Assembly: GCF_023241715.1 (NCBI RefSeq)
Contig: NZ_JALQCW010000078.1
Location: 28,481 to 92,480, forward strand
Length of the DNA stretch: 64,000 bases
Reading direction: 5' to 3'
From: Pseudomonas morbosilactucae
Lineage (GTDB): Bacteria > Pseudomonadota > Gammaproteobacteria > Pseudomonadales > Pseudomonadaceae
Positions 26,534-36,059 of this stretch are shown here, piece by piece (position 1 is the first letter of the stretch; each line of letters begins with the position of its first letter). The notes under the pieces are model-generated. The model was not told where the DNA came from. It made no database searches and saw nothing but the letters and a program-made list of their open reading frames with translations. The position numbers were made by a program, and so were the translations under genes.

Positions 26534-27960
26534 TCAGTGGCCGTAGCCGACAATGCCCTTGGTTTCCAGAAAGGCCTCCAAACCCCATTCGGCGTATTCC
26601 CGGCCATTGCCCGACTGCTTGTAGCCGCCAAAGGGCGCGGCGCTGTCCCAGTCCGGGTAGTTGAGGTAGACGCTGCCGGCACGCAATTGCAGGGCCACTT
26701 TGCGCGCCCGTTGCAGGTCCGCCGATTGCACGTAGGCGGCCAGGCCGAACACGCTGTCGTTGGCCATGGCAATGGCGTGCGCCTCATCGCTGTAGGGCAG
26801 GATCACCAGCACCGGGCCGAAGATTTCCTCGCGGGCGATGGTCATTTGCGGGGTCACTCCGGCAAACACCGTGGGCTGCACGTAGTAACCGCGCTCCAGG
26901 CCCTGGGGGCGCCCCAAACCACCGGCCACCAATTGCGCGCCCTGTTCCAGGCCGATGCCGATCATGCGCTGGATGGCCAGGTACTGCCGTTCGCTGATCA
27001 CCGGGCCCAGGGTGGTGTCGTCGGCATCCGGCGGGCCCGGGCGATGGGCCTGGGCCGCGCGGGCGGCAATCGCCACCACCTGGTCGTGCAGGGCCTCGGG
27101 CACCAGCATGCGTGTCGGCGCGTTGCAGGATTGGCCGCTGTTGTTGAAGCAGGCATTCACCCCTTGGGTCACCGCGGCCTCCAGGGCCACGTCGTCGAGC
27201 AGGATATTCGCTGACTTGCCCCCCAGTTCCTGGTGCACGCGCTTGACCGTGGGCGCTGCCAGTCGGGCGATTTCCACCCCGGCCCGGGTTGAACCGGTGA
27301 ACGACACCATGTCGATGTCCGGATGGGCGGCCAGGGCGCGCCGACCGTGGGGCCGTCGCCATTGATCAGGTTGAAGACCCCGGGCGGCACCCCGGCGCTG
27401 TGCAGCACCTCGGCGAAAATCAGCGCGTTGAGCGGGGCGATTTCACTGGGTTTGAGCACCATGGTGCAGCCGGCGGCCAGGGCCGGCGCGACCTTGCACA
27501 CGATCTGGTTGATCGGCCAGTTCCACGGGGTAATCAGCGCCACCACGCCCACCGCTTCCTGGTTGATCAGGGTGGTGCCCCGTTGCAGTTGAAAGTCGAA
27601 GTGCTCCAGGCTGCGGATCAACTGTTCCAGGTGCATACGGCCGATCCCGGCCTGCCAGGCGTGGGACAGTGCGCGGGGTGCGCCGACCTCGCGGGTGATG
27701 GCATCGGCAATCTCGTCGTAGCGTTGCAGGTACGCCTGCAGCACATCCTGCAGCAAGGCCTTGCGTTCGGCGGGGGAGGTGGCGGAAAAATCCGGAAAGG
27801 CTTTTTTCGCCGCCTGCACGGCGGCCTCGACGTCGTTGCGGTCGCCCAGGGCGATCTCGCTGAAGGCGGTTTCAGTGGCCGGGTCGATCACCGCCAGGCG
27901 TTCGCGACCGTGGGGCTCGACCCAGCGACCGTCGATGTAGAACTGCAGAGCGTGTTCCAT
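26534..27960 (-). pseudogene. Aldehyde dehydrogenase (NAD-dependent), frameshifted
   Basis: The N-terminal part (ATG 27960: HALQFYIDGRWVEPHGRERL through ITPWNWPINQIVCKVAPALAAGC to LINGDGPTVG) and the C-terminal part (from DMVSFTGSTRAGVEIARL with catalytic Glu in HQELGGKSANI and catalytic Cys in FNNSGQSCNAPTRML) lie in different frames. The break is near 27335-27345 in GGCGCGCC. Restoring one base gives GAALAAHPDIDMVSFTG, exactly as in intact family members, and a normal protein of 475 residues. The catalytic residues are present, so either the base loss is recent or it is a sequencing error. It probably oxidises the aldehyde made by the neighbouring oxidoreductases. Confidence 0.85.
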
Positions 27961-28108
27961 GAAGTTGGCGCCTCTTGCTGGTCTTGAAAAGTACGCCGCG
28001 AGCCGGGCACAGGAACGGGGCGGGCGGGGCGTCTGGCGTCGCAAGATTAGTCGCGGCTTTTGTGCGACGGCAATTTACTAATAGTTGGGCCAGGCATAAT
28101 ATCAAGTC

Positions 28109-29068
28109 ATGTCAAATCTCCGTCGTAAACTCCCCAGCTCCAGTTCCCTGTTCGTTTTCGAGGCAGCCGCTCGTTGTGGCAGCTTTACCCGGGCGGCGGA
28201 AGAACTTTGTGTCAGCCAGCCGGCGGTCAGTCGCATGCTGGCGCGCCTCGAAGAGCACCTCGGGGTGCAGTTGTTCGAACGTGTGCGGGGCGGCGCCCGG
28301 CTCACTGAAAGCGGCAGCATTCTCTATCGCCGGGTCCAGGAAGGGTTCGCCACCATCGAGACCGCCATCAGCGAAATCGAGTCCCGGGCCACGGGCCTGG
28401 AGACCATTACCTTGTCGGTGTCCACGGCCTTCACCACCCACTGGCTGATGCCGCGCATGAGTCGCTTCAGCGAAGCCTTTCCCAGTGTCGACCTGCGCTT
28501 CCAACTGATGTCGGGGAAGATCGGCGGGCCGTTGGTGGACGTCGACCTGGGCATGCGCTACCTCGAGGTCGGAAGCCTGAAAGCCACGGATATGCTGGTG
28601 TTGCCCGAAATCACCATTCCCCTGTGCAACCGCCAGTACCACGCTGACCTGCTCCAGCAGGGCACGCGTAAACAGCCCCGGACCCTGATCAGCATGGACA
28701 GCCAGGAGCGCGGTTGGGTCGAGCATTTCGACACCCTGGGCCAGCGTCCGGGGGTGGCTGACAACAGCCTGGTGTTCTCCGATTATGCGGTGGTGGTACA
28801 AGCCGCCTTGCTCGGCCAGGGCATGGCATTGGGCTGGTTGAATGTGGTTTCCCATTGCCTGGCCAAGGGCGAGTTGCTGCCGGCGGCGGACCAGGTTCGG
28901 GTCAGTGCGCGACGTTGTTGCCTGGTGTCGCCGGGCAACCGGCCGTTGCGTCCCTTGGTGGCGGCAGTGAGGGACTGGATCGTTACCGAAATGCACAATG
29001 ACCTGGCGCAAATCGATGCCGCCTACCCACATTTGCGCCTGGCTGAGGTCATTCGATCGACGCTATAA
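28109..29068 (+). CDS. LysR-family regulator, GcvA-like
   Basis: Regulator of 319 residues. The N-terminal helix-turn-helix FEAAARCGSFTRAAEELCVSQPAVSRMLARLEEHLGVQLFERV is of the GcvA type, followed by the effector domain from about residue 95 (ITLSVSTAFTTHWLMPRM). It is divergent from the aldehyde dehydrogenase with 148 bases between. That interval has ATTAG (28046-28050) and CTAAT (28078-28082) as inverted halves 27 bases apart, and GTCGC/GCGAC within them, which might be an operator. It may regulate the aldehyde dehydrogenase or the HAD/oxidase genes downstream. Confidence 0.88.
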   Translation: MSNLRRKLPSSSSLFVFEAAARCGSFTRAAEELCVSQPAVSRMLARLEEHLGVQLFERVRGGARLTESGSILYRRVQEGFATIETAISEIESRATGLETITLSVSTAFTTHWLMPRMSRFSEAFPSVDLRFQLMSGKIGGPLVDVDLGMRYLEVGSLKATDMLVLPEITIPLCNRQYHADLLQQGTRKQPRTLISMDSQERGWVEHFDTLGQRPGVADNSLVFSDYAVVVQAALLGQGMALGWLNVVSHCLAKGELLPAADQVRVSARRCCLVSPGNRPLRPLVAAVRDWIVTEMHNDLAQIDAAYPHLRLAEVIRSTL

Positions 29069-29211
29069 GGGGGCTGTGCCGCCGCAAGTAAAAAAACAGT
29101 AGGTTATGCCTCAGGGGTGGCTGAAAACGGAATATTGCTTGCCGCGGCGAGGTCGATAATCCATCCAGACGGATTTTCCGATCCCCCCTGACCTACCTTG
29201 CGGAGCGCTTT

Positions 29212-29916
29212 ATGTCATTCAAGCAGTTCAAAGCCCTGACGTTTGATGTTGTCGGCACCCTGATCGATTTCGAAGCCGGGATTCTGGCCCATGTCCGTGA
29301 AGTGGCGGGGGAGGCCGGCCAGGCCCGTAGCGATGACGAGATTCTCAAGGCCTATCGCGAAGCCCGGGCGTTGCCGGATTCCGGCTGGTGGCCCGATGAC
29401 CTGGAGCGCTGCTACCACCTGATCGCCGCCAAGCTCGGCCTGCCGGACAACGATGAATATGCGCGCGGCCTGGCCCTGGCGGTGCAGAACTTCCCGGCCT
29501 TCCCGGACTCGGTGGCCGCCCTCAAGCGCCTGCGCAAGCACTTCAAGCTGGTGGCCACCACCAACTCGCAGATCTGGGCCCTGGACTACATGGCCAAGAC
29601 CCTGGATGAGCCGTTCGACGTCAAGGTCACGGTGGACGACGTGCGCTTCGAGAAGCCCGACCCGCAGTTCTTTGCCTACACCCGTGGCGTGCTGGCGACC
29701 CAGGGCATTGTTTTTGAAGAAATCCTGCACGTGGCCCAGAGCCAATACCACGACATCGGCGTGGCCGTGCGCCTGGGCTACCAGGTGTGCTGGATCGAAC
29801 GCCGGCACGCCCAGAAGGGCAGCGGCGGCACCCTGGAATCCGAGCACACCAAGCCCCACTACCACTACCATTCCCTGGCCCAGCTGGCCGACGCGGTAGA
29901 GCAGGAACTGGGTTGA
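29212..29916 (+). CDS. HAD-superfamily hydrolase, type II haloacid dehalogenase-like
   Basis: Cytoplasmic hydrolase of 234 residues. Motif I is ALTFDVVGTLID with nucleophile Asp; the second acidic position is Val, as in haloacid dehalogenases rather than phosphatases. Motif II is LVATTNSQ, the motif III Lys is in FEKPDPQFF, and motif IV is AQSQYHDIGVAVRLGY. Homologues are commonly labelled (S)-2-haloacid dehalogenase, but true halide substrates are rarely shown. It is the first gene of a likely operon with an FAD oxidoreductase and a cupin. A shorter, degenerate relative lies at 32551-33237. Confidence 0.85.
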   Translation: MSFKQFKALTFDVVGTLIDFEAGILAHVREVAGEAGQARSDDEILKAYREARALPDSGWWPDDLERCYHLIAAKLGLPDNDEYARGLALAVQNFPAFPDSVAALKRLRKHFKLVATTNSQIWALDYMAKTLDEPFDVKVTVDDVRFEKPDPQFFAYTRGVLATQGIVFEEILHVAQSQYHDIGVAVRLGYQVCWIERRHAQKGSGGTLESEHTKPHYHYHSLAQLADAVEQELG

Positions 29917-29971
29917 GCCCCCGGGCGCTGCAGCCATCGTGCCGGCGCCCCTTTTTTCTCGGAAGCCGGCA

Positions 29972-31255
29972 ATGACTCTTCAGACCTTATGGGCGGCCAC
30001 CGCCGAACCCGGCCCCGCGCTGCAATCCCTTGAAGGTGAGCGCCAGTGCGACGTGGCGATCATCGGCGCCGGCTACACCGGCTTGAGCGCCGCCCGGCAT
30101 ATCGCCCTGAGCGGCCGCGAGCCGTTGCTGATCGACGCCAAGACCCTGGCTTGGGGTGCCAGCGGGCGCAACGGCGGGGTGGTGTCGCCCAAGTTTCGTG
30201 TGGGCTTCGCCGCGCTGATGGCGCGCTTTGGCCGTGACACCGCCTTGCGCATGTACCGCACCGGCTATGACGCCGTGGACAGCCTGGTGGAAACCGTCGA
30301 AGCCCTGGGTCTCGACGAAGCCCGGCTGCACTTGGGCGGGCACATCGCCGCGGCCCACAATCCTCATGCCCTGGCCGGGCTGCAAGCTACTGCCGAGTGG
30401 ATCAAGCGCGAAACCGGCGGCGCCTCCTCCTTTATGCTCAGTGCTGCCGAAGTCGCGGAATACACCGGCTCCAACCTGTTTCACGGCGGCCTGCTGACCC
30501 CCAAGGCGGGCGGTATCCACCCGCTGAACTACGCCCGGGGCATGGCCCGCAGCCTCACCGGCAATGGGGTCAAGATTTACATCAACAGCCCGGCGCAAAA
30601 GGTCCATCGCGATGGCCAACGGATGATCATCGAAACGCCCCAGGGACGGATCAGTGCGCGGCAGGTGATCTACGCCACCAACGGCTATTCGGACCTGACC
30701 CCGGTCACCGATACGCTGCACCGACGGCTGATTCCCTTTCGCAGCGCGATCATCGCCACCGAGCCCCTGGCGCCTGCGGTGCTGGCCACGCTGATGCCCG
30801 GCGGCCAGGTCTGCGGCGACACCAAGCGTATGCTGCGCTGGTTCCGGGTGGTGGGTGACCGGTTGATCTTTGGCGGTCGCGGGGCCTTCGGCAAAAACGA
30901 TTCCGAGACGGCGTTCCGTGCCTTGCAGCGCAGCATGGGGGAGGTGTTCCCGGTGTTGCGTGACCAGCCCATCGCCTATCGCTGGTCAGGCCTAGTGGCC
31001 ATGACCCTGGACTACCTGCCCCATGCCGGTCAGCTTGACGAGCAAAGCTTCTATGCCATTGGCTATAACGGTGGCGGGGTGGCAATGTCCACCTACATGG
31101 GCGGGCAACTGGCGCGCATGACCGCAGGCGAAAAGGTTGACCTTGGCCTGCTGGCCGGCGAAAAATTCCAGCCCATTCCCCTGCATGCCTTCCGCGCCCC
31201 GGGCGTTCGCCTGGCCGCAGGCTGGCAGCAGTTCCTCGACCTTATTGGTCGCTAA
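29972..31255 (+). CDS. FAD-dependent amine oxidoreductase, PuuB-like
   Basis: DAO-family flavoprotein of 427 residues resembling gamma-glutamylputrescine oxidase. FAD-binding motif DVAIIGAGYTGLSAARHIA starts near residue 28, followed by WGASGRNGGVVSPKF. The C-terminal FAD contact is AIGYNGGGVAMSTYMGGQLA. The ATG at 29972 gives the normal N-terminus (TLQTLWAATAEPG); an upstream GTG at 29939 would add a non-family extension. Such enzymes deaminate an amine to an aldehyde, releasing ammonia and peroxide. Neighbouring aldehyde dehydrogenases, GabT and a PotABCD-type transporter fit amine catabolism. The substrate is uncertain. Confidence 0.87.
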   Translation: MTLQTLWAATAEPGPALQSLEGERQCDVAIIGAGYTGLSAARHIALSGREPLLIDAKTLAWGASGRNGGVVSPKFRVGFAALMARFGRDTALRMYRTGYDAVDSLVETVEALGLDEARLHLGGHIAAAHNPHALAGLQATAEWIKRETGGASSFMLSAAEVAEYTGSNLFHGGLLTPKAGGIHPLNYARGMARSLTGNGVKIYINSPAQKVHRDGQRMIIETPQGRISARQVIYATNGYSDLTPVTDTLHRRLIPFRSAIIATEPLAPAVLATLMPGGQVCGDTKRMLRWFRVVGDRLIFGGRGAFGKNDSETAFRALQRSMGEVFPVLRDQPIAYRWSGLVAMTLDYLPHAGQLDEQSFYAIGYNGGGVAMSTYMGGQLARMTAGEKVDLGLLAGEKFQPIPLHAFRAPGVRLAAGWQQFLDLIGR

Positions 31256-31272
31256 GCCGAGAGTCTGAAGAC

Positions 31273-31983
31273 ATGCCTGCGATGTTGCATTACTCCCATC
31301 CGGCCAGCGCCCGGCGCTTGCCCAGCGACAACCTGACCTGGGTCGACGACCCCCTGGCCAATGGCCGCGCCCTGAACTGGCATGACTCTGCCCAAGGCTA
31401 CGCCGTGGGCATGTACCAGAGTCCTGGCACGCAACGGGTGATCGAAAACTTTCCTTGGGTGGAACTGGGCATCGTCGAGTCCGGCACCCTGATTCTGCAG
31501 GGCGAAGGCTTCAGGATCGGCCTGCACCCGGGGGACTGTTTTGTGATTCCCCGGGGCATCACCCTGGACTGGCACCAGCCCGGCGAGTTGCGTTACCTGT
31601 GCATGGTCTTTCCCGGCCTGTCGCGCACCGCGCCGATGCCGCGCCTGCCGCTGAAGATTGATCCGTGCCTGGCGTTGCAGCCGTGCGATCCGCCGGCTGT
31701 CGAGGTGTTGCTCAGCCCGACGCCCCAGGCCTGGAGCCAGACCCTGTTCAGCGTCGCCAACCTGCGGATCGGTCTCTGGGAGTGTGAAGCCTATGAGCGC
31801 AAGACCGTTGAGCCGGGCTACTGCGAGTTGATGCACGTCCTCAAGGGGGCCATCACCCTCAGCCCCGAGGGCGCTGCGCCTTGCACCATCAAGGCCGGGG
31901 AGACCGTGGTGGTGCCGGTGGGGGCGAGCAATGCCTGGACCAGCACCGAGACCGTCCGCAAGATTTTCTGCATCCTTTCCTGA
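31273..31983 (+). CDS. Double cupin protein, DUF861/EutQ-like
   Basis: A 236-residue protein with two cupin barrels. The first covers roughly residues 50-115 (ELGIVESGTLILQGEGFRIG, LHPGDCFVIPRGITLDWH). The second covers 160-235 (CELMHVLKGAITLSPEG, IKAGETVVVPVGASNAW). The second resembles the ethanolamine EutQ/DUF861 type often found beside PuuB-like oxidases. It begins 17 bases after the oxidoreductase, so they are probably co-transcribed. The metal ligands are only partly conserved, so catalytic activity is uncertain. A GC hairpin (GGGGCCG/CGGCCCC, 31993-32008) lies just beyond the stop. Confidence 0.8.
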   Translation: MPAMLHYSHPASARRLPSDNLTWVDDPLANGRALNWHDSAQGYAVGMYQSPGTQRVIENFPWVELGIVESGTLILQGEGFRIGLHPGDCFVIPRGITLDWHQPGELRYLCMVFPGLSRTAPMPRLPLKIDPCLALQPCDPPAVEVLLSPTPQAWSQTLFSVANLRIGLWECEAYERKTVEPGYCELMHVLKGAITLSPEGAAPCTIKAGETVVVPVGASNAWTSTETVRKIFCILS

Positions 31984-32022
31984 CACCCGCCTGGGGCCGT
32001 TCGGCCCCGTTCATTCTATCGA

Positions 32023-32514
32023 TCAGGCCGAGCGCAGCAGGCTGCGCAGGGGCACGGTGCTCTTGACCACCGGCGACTTGATGACGATGTAGCTGAAGTA
32101 CTTCTCGATGCCGATGTTCTTGTCCAGGATCGACTCCATCAGCTCCTGGTAGTGCTGGATGCTGCTGGTGAGAAAACGCACCAGGTAGTCATAGCCACCG
32201 CTGATCAAATGGCACTCCAGGACTTCGTCGATATTGCGGATGCTCGACTCGAACTTGGCGAAGTCGGAACGCTTGTGGTCGGAGAGGGTGACTTCGGTGA
32301 ACACCGTCACCGAGTTGGCGAACTTGGCCAGGTTGACGTGGGCTTCATAGCCGCTGATGTAGCCCGCCGCTTCCAGGCGCTTGACCCGTTGCAGGCAGGG
32401 GCTGGGGGACAGTCCGACGGCTTCGGCGAGGCTGACGTTGGTCATGCGTCCGTCTTTTTGCAGCTGGACCAGGATGTTGATGTCGATACGATCGAGTTTG
32501 GTTACCGCTTCCAT
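32023..32514 (-). CDS. Lrp/AsnC-family transcriptional regulator
   Basis: A 163-residue feast/famine regulator. It has an N-terminal helix-turn-helix (LDRIDINILVQLQKDGRMTNVSLAEAVGLSPSPCLQRVKRLE) and a C-terminal RAM ligand-binding domain (VTVFTEVTLSDH, ECHLISGGYDYLVRFLT). It is the last minus-strand gene after the GABA/transport cluster and converges on the amine-oxidase operon. It probably senses an amino acid or amine and regulates one or both clusters. Confidence 0.92.
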   Translation of the reverse strand: MEAVTKLDRIDINILVQLQKDGRMTNVSLAEAVGLSPSPCLQRVKRLEAAGYISGYEAHVNLAKFANSVTVFTEVTLSDHKRSDFAKFESSIRNIDEVLECHLISGGYDYLVRFLTSSIQHYQELMESILDKNIGIEKYFSYIVIKSPVVKSTVPLRSLLRSA

Positions 32515-32550
32515 CGTTGACTCCTCGCAATGTCAGTCTTGAATACTGGG

Positions 32551-33237
32551 TCAGGCGTGCAGGGCCTTCTGGTGCGCATGCACCAGGTCAGCCAGGCTGG
32601 CGTACTCGCAGCGCTTGCCGTCCAGGGCCTGCTCCGAGTGGTTCCAGGGCTGGCGCTGGTCGCGGCGCAAGGTGCACACCGGGAAGTCCACCCGCAGGTT
32701 CCATGGATCATCCGCTTCTGTGCTGCGGACCGGTAGCATTTCGCTCCGTTGCAAGCCCAGTCGATCGAGAGCGTGTTCCAGGCTGGCGTGCCAGTCATTG
32801 GCCTGAGGCTCGATGATCGCGTCGAACGCGATGGGCAGGCGACGGGTCAGGGCATCGATGTCCATGCCATGGGGCGGAGCGATCAGCACCAGTCGATAAA
32901 ATTTACTGAGGTACTGCAGGGCGCCGGGCGCGTCTTCGAAAATCGGCCATTGGCCAGACGCGGTACTAAAGGCAACACTTTCGTCCCAGCCCGGTACTAC
33001 ATGCAATTGATGCGCCAGGCGTTGGTAGAGCTGGCCATGGAAAGCCGCTGCGCTGGCGGCTTGCCCCTGGGCGGCGAGCTCCTGGGCCGTGCGCCGATAG
33101 GCACTGAGCACCTGCTCGTCGCTGTGCAGCGCCTCGGTTTGCACCGACAACGGCCGCAACCCTTCGAGGATGCCCCGTTCGCGGTCGACCAGGGTGCCGA
33201 AGGACAGGCCCAACGCTTTGTACTGGGTGACTTTCAT
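32551..33237 (-). CDS. HAD-like protein lacking catalytic residues
   Basis: A 228-residue protein that aligns with haloacid dehalogenase-type HAD proteins such as that at 29212 (KALGLSFGTLVDRERGIL versus KALTFDVVGTLIDFEAGIL). Motif I lacks the nucleophile Asp (LSF replaces FDV) and is one residue shorter. Motif II reads VLIAPP without the usual Thr/Ser-Asn. The Lys motif EKPDP is replaced by IEPQAND. It is therefore unlikely to be a phosphatase or dehalogenase. It sits between the Lrp regulator and gabT on the same strand. It may be a structural or regulatory partner, or a decaying duplicate that kept its full length. Confidence 0.65.
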   Translation of the reverse strand: MKVTQYKALGLSFGTLVDRERGILEGLRPLSVQTEALHSDEQVLSAYRRTAQELAAQGQAASAAAFHGQLYQRLAHQLHVVPGWDESVAFSTASGQWPIFEDAPGALQYLSKFYRLVLIAPPHGMDIDALTRRLPIAFDAIIEPQANDWHASLEHALDRLGLQRSEMLPVRSTEADDPWNLRVDFPVCTLRRDQRQPWNHSEQALDGKRCEYASLADLVHAHQKALHA

Positions 33238-33345
33238 GTGCCGCTCCTGGGTCTAGCGAATGCGCTTCCTGAGTCATCAGGCAAAAGCCCGACCCGGGGT
33301 GAGCGGGTCGGGCCTGGCCTTTACCTGGGGTGTTGCGGGCGCAGG

Positions 33346-34638
33346 TCAGGCACCGGCGGCGGCCAGGGCCTGGTCCAGCATCTGCAAGGCTTCTGCCAGC
33401 TGCGCCGGGGTGGTCACCAGCGGCGCGAGGAAGCGCACCACGTTGCGGTAGACGCCGCACTTGATCACCAGCAAACCGGCGTTGCGCGCCTCGTCGATGA
33501 TCTTCTGCGCCAGGGCCGCGTCCGGGCTCTTGGCCGCGTCGTCGGCGACGATTTCGATGGCCTGCATAAAGCCCAGGCCGCGCACGTCACCGATTCGCGG
33601 GTAGCGTTGCTGCAGGGCCAGCAGACCCTCGCGCAGTTGCGCCGCCAGTTGCTCGCCCTGGCCCAGCAGGTCTTCTTCTTCGAACAGGTCCATCACCGCC
33701 AGGGCTGCGGCGCAGGCCACGGCATTGCCGCCGTAGGTGCCGCCGAGGCCGCCGGGGGTGGGTGCATCCATGATCTCGGCGCGACCGACCACGCCCGACA
33801 GCGGCATGCCGCCGGCCAGGCTCTTGGCCACGGTCACCAAGTCTGGCTGGATGTCCGCGTGCTGGAAGCCGAACAGGGTCCCGGTGCGGCCGAAACCGGC
33901 CTGGATTTCGTCAAGAATCAGCACGATGCCGTGTTCGGTGCAGCGCTGACGCAAGGCCTGGAGGAAGGCCTTTGGTGCTGCGAGGAAACCGCCGTCGCCT
34001 TGCACCGGTTCGATGATGATCGCGGCCACCCGGTCCGGCGCGACGTCGGTGGCGAACAGGGTGTCGAGCTCCGCCAGGGCGTCGTCGCCGCTGATGCCGC
34101 GGTACTCGTTGGGGTAGGTGGCGTGGTAAATCTCGGCCGGGAAGGGCCCGAAGTTCTGCTTGTAGGGCTGGCTCATGCCGGTCAGGGTCACGCCGAGCAA
34201 GGTGCGGCCGTGGAAGCCGCCACGGAACGAAATCACCGCCGGACGGTTAGTGTGGCCACGGGCGATCTTGATCGCGTTTTCCACGGCTTCGGCGCCGGAA
34301 GTGAAGAGCACGCTTTTGTAGTGCTGGTCGCCGCCGATCATTTTGTTCAGTCGCGCGGCCACCTGGATGTACGACTCATAAGCCACCACCTGGAAGCTGG
34401 CGTGGGAGATTTCGCCGACCTGGCGGCGCACCGCTTCCACCACTTTCGGGTGGTTGTGGCCAACGTTGAGCACCCCGATGCCGCCGACGAAATCCAGGTA
34501 GCGCTTGCCGTCCACATCCCAGACTTCACTGCCCTGGGCGTGGCTGACCACCACCGGGTGAGCGGTGGCGATGCCGCGGGGAACGTGCTGCTCGCGCAGG
34601 GCCAGAAGGCGTTGATTTTCAGTCAGTGCAGAATTCAT
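33346..34638 (-). CDS. gabT: 4-aminobutyrate aminotransferase (class III, GabT-type)
   Basis: PLP-dependent aminotransferase of 430 residues that moves the amino group of GABA or a similar omega-amino acid to 2-oxoglutarate. Visible are VGGIGVLNVGHNHPKVVEA, the cofactor region FTSGAEAVENAIKIARGHT, LILDEIQAGFGRTG, and the PLP lysine in LVTVAKSLAGGMPLSGVVG. The ATG at 34638 has GGAGA upstream and the family's usual N-terminus. It lies in the same direction as gabD and the ABC transporter genes, giving transport plus GABA-shunt enzymes in one cluster. The native substrate could also be 5-aminovalerate. Confidence 0.9.
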   Translation of the reverse strand: MNSALTENQRLLALREQHVPRGIATAHPVVVSHAQGSEVWDVDGKRYLDFVGGIGVLNVGHNHPKVVEAVRRQVGEISHASFQVVAYESYIQVAARLNKMIGGDQHYKSVLFTSGAEAVENAIKIARGHTNRPAVISFRGGFHGRTLLGVTLTGMSQPYKQNFGPFPAEIYHATYPNEYRGISGDDALAELDTLFATDVAPDRVAAIIIEPVQGDGGFLAAPKAFLQALRQRCTEHGIVLILDEIQAGFGRTGTLFGFQHADIQPDLVTVAKSLAGGMPLSGVVGRAEIMDAPTPGGLGGTYGGNAVACAAALAVMDLFEEEDLLGQGEQLAAQLREGLLALQQRYPRIGDVRGLGFMQAIEIVADDAAKSPDAALAQKIIDEARNAGLLVIKCGVYRNVVRFLAPLVTTPAQLAEALQMLDQALAAAGA

Positions 34639-34839
34639 CTCGATCTCCATAAACGCCGTGCTTGGCGGGTGGTCTGTGATCAGGATAAGGATTGGCCGGC
34701 GCGCCACGCGCTGAATTTGCCGGGCCCGGCGCTGTGATCGACTGTTTTTCGGGGGGCTGGCGAAACATTTGACTGTGCCCGTGCGGGGCGGGGAAGCAGG
34801 GCCTCCGGCGTGCTGCCTGGAAGCCCTGTGGGGCGGGCC

Positions 34840-35928
34840 TCAGGCGCCGGCCCGGGGTACGACGATGGTGTCTTCGGGGTGCAGGCGCATCAGCATCGGC
34901 GCGCCGATCGGCGGCAGGCTGAGGTTGCCTTCGTGGTGGCTGGGCTGACGCAGGCTGACGGTGGGGCCGCCGTCCAGGTCGACAAACACCTTGAGGCTTT
35001 CGCCCTGGAACACGATGTCCGAAACCCGTCCACGCAGGCGGTTCCATTCCGGGCCGGCGCTGTCGTTGTCTAGCAGCAGCTTCTCGGATTGCAGGGCCAG
35101 GAACAGGTCCCCCGTGGCCGGGATCGGTCGGGTGGTGCGCAGCGCGGTGGCGCCCAGGGTCAGGTCATTGCCGCTGCCGCGCTGCAAGGGCACCAGGGTG
35201 CTCTCGCCGATAAAGCTGGCGACGAAATCGTCCGACGGGTGATCGTGCAGGCGCCGTGGTGTGTCCACCTGCACCAGTTGGCCGCCGCGCATGATGGCGA
35301 TGCGGTCGCTCATGGTCAGGGCTTCGCGCTGGTCATGGGTGACGTAAATCATGGTGGCGCCGAGGCGCTTGTGCAGGGCCCGCAGCTCAATCTGCATGGT
35401 CTCGCGCAGTTGCTTGTCGAGGGCCGACAGCGGCTCGTCCATGAGGATCAGCTTGGGTTCGAAGACAATCGCCCGGGCCAGGGCCACCCGCTGCCGCTGA
35501 CCGCCGGACAGGGCGGCGATGGAGCGGTTTTCATAACCGGTCAGTTCCACGGTGGCCAGGGCCTGCTTGACCCGGTCGCGGCTCTTGGCGGCGTTTTCAC
35601 CTCGGGCGCGCAGCGGGAAGGCGACGTTCTCGCCCACGGTCATGTGGGGGAACAGGGCGTAGTTTTGGAACACCACGCCGATCTCGCGCTTGTGCGGCGG
35701 CATCAGGGTCACGTCGCGCTCGCCGAACAGGATGCTCCCGGAACTGACCCGGATAAACCCGCCGAGGATACTCAGCAAGGTGGTCTTGCCCGAGCCGGAA
35801 GGCCCCAGCAGCGACATGAACTCGCCGGCTTCGACCTTGAGGTTGACGTTGTTCAGGGCCTTGAGGGAACCGTAGTGCTTGCAGACTTGATTGACGCTGA
35901 CCGACTCGAAACCTTCAGTGAACTTCAT
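34840..35928 (-). CDS. PotA/spermidine-putrescine-type ABC transporter ATPase
   Basis: ATP-binding subunit of 362 residues. It has Walker A GPSGSGKTT (about residues 42-50), Q-loop VFQNYALFPHMTV, signature LSGGQRQRVALARA, Walker B LILMDEPLSALD and switch VTHDQREA. The C-terminal TOBE domain (about 270-350, RGRVSDIVFQGESLKVFVDL) is typical of PotA/FbpC/MalK-type ATPases. The ATG at 35928 has AGGAGA upstream. It lies between gabD and gabT and serves the permeases at 37703-39427. Confidence 0.92.
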   Translation of the reverse strand: MKFTEGFESVSVNQVCKHYGSLKALNNVNLKVEAGEFMSLLGPSGSGKTTLLSILGGFIRVSSGSILFGERDVTLMPPHKREIGVVFQNYALFPHMTVGENVAFPLRARGENAAKSRDRVKQALATVELTGYENRSIAALSGGQRQRVALARAIVFEPKLILMDEPLSALDKQLRETMQIELRALHKRLGATMIYVTHDQREALTMSDRIAIMRGGQLVQVDTPRRLHDHPSDDFVASFIGESTLVPLQRGSGNDLTLGATALRTTRPIPATGDLFLALQSEKLLLDNDSAGPEWNRLRGRVSDIVFQGESLKVFVDLDGGPTVSLRQPSHHEGNLSLPPIGAPMLMRLHPEDTIVVPRAGA

Positions 35929-36059
35929 GCAGCGTTCTCCTATGCAGAGCGCGGGGATTGCCCGGAGTATCTGTCTGTCATCTGAACACAGGCACTGGCC
36001 TGGTTCGTGCCGTTTTCCCGTGCCCGGGCAACAGAATCTGCCGCCCGGCACCCTTGCTG

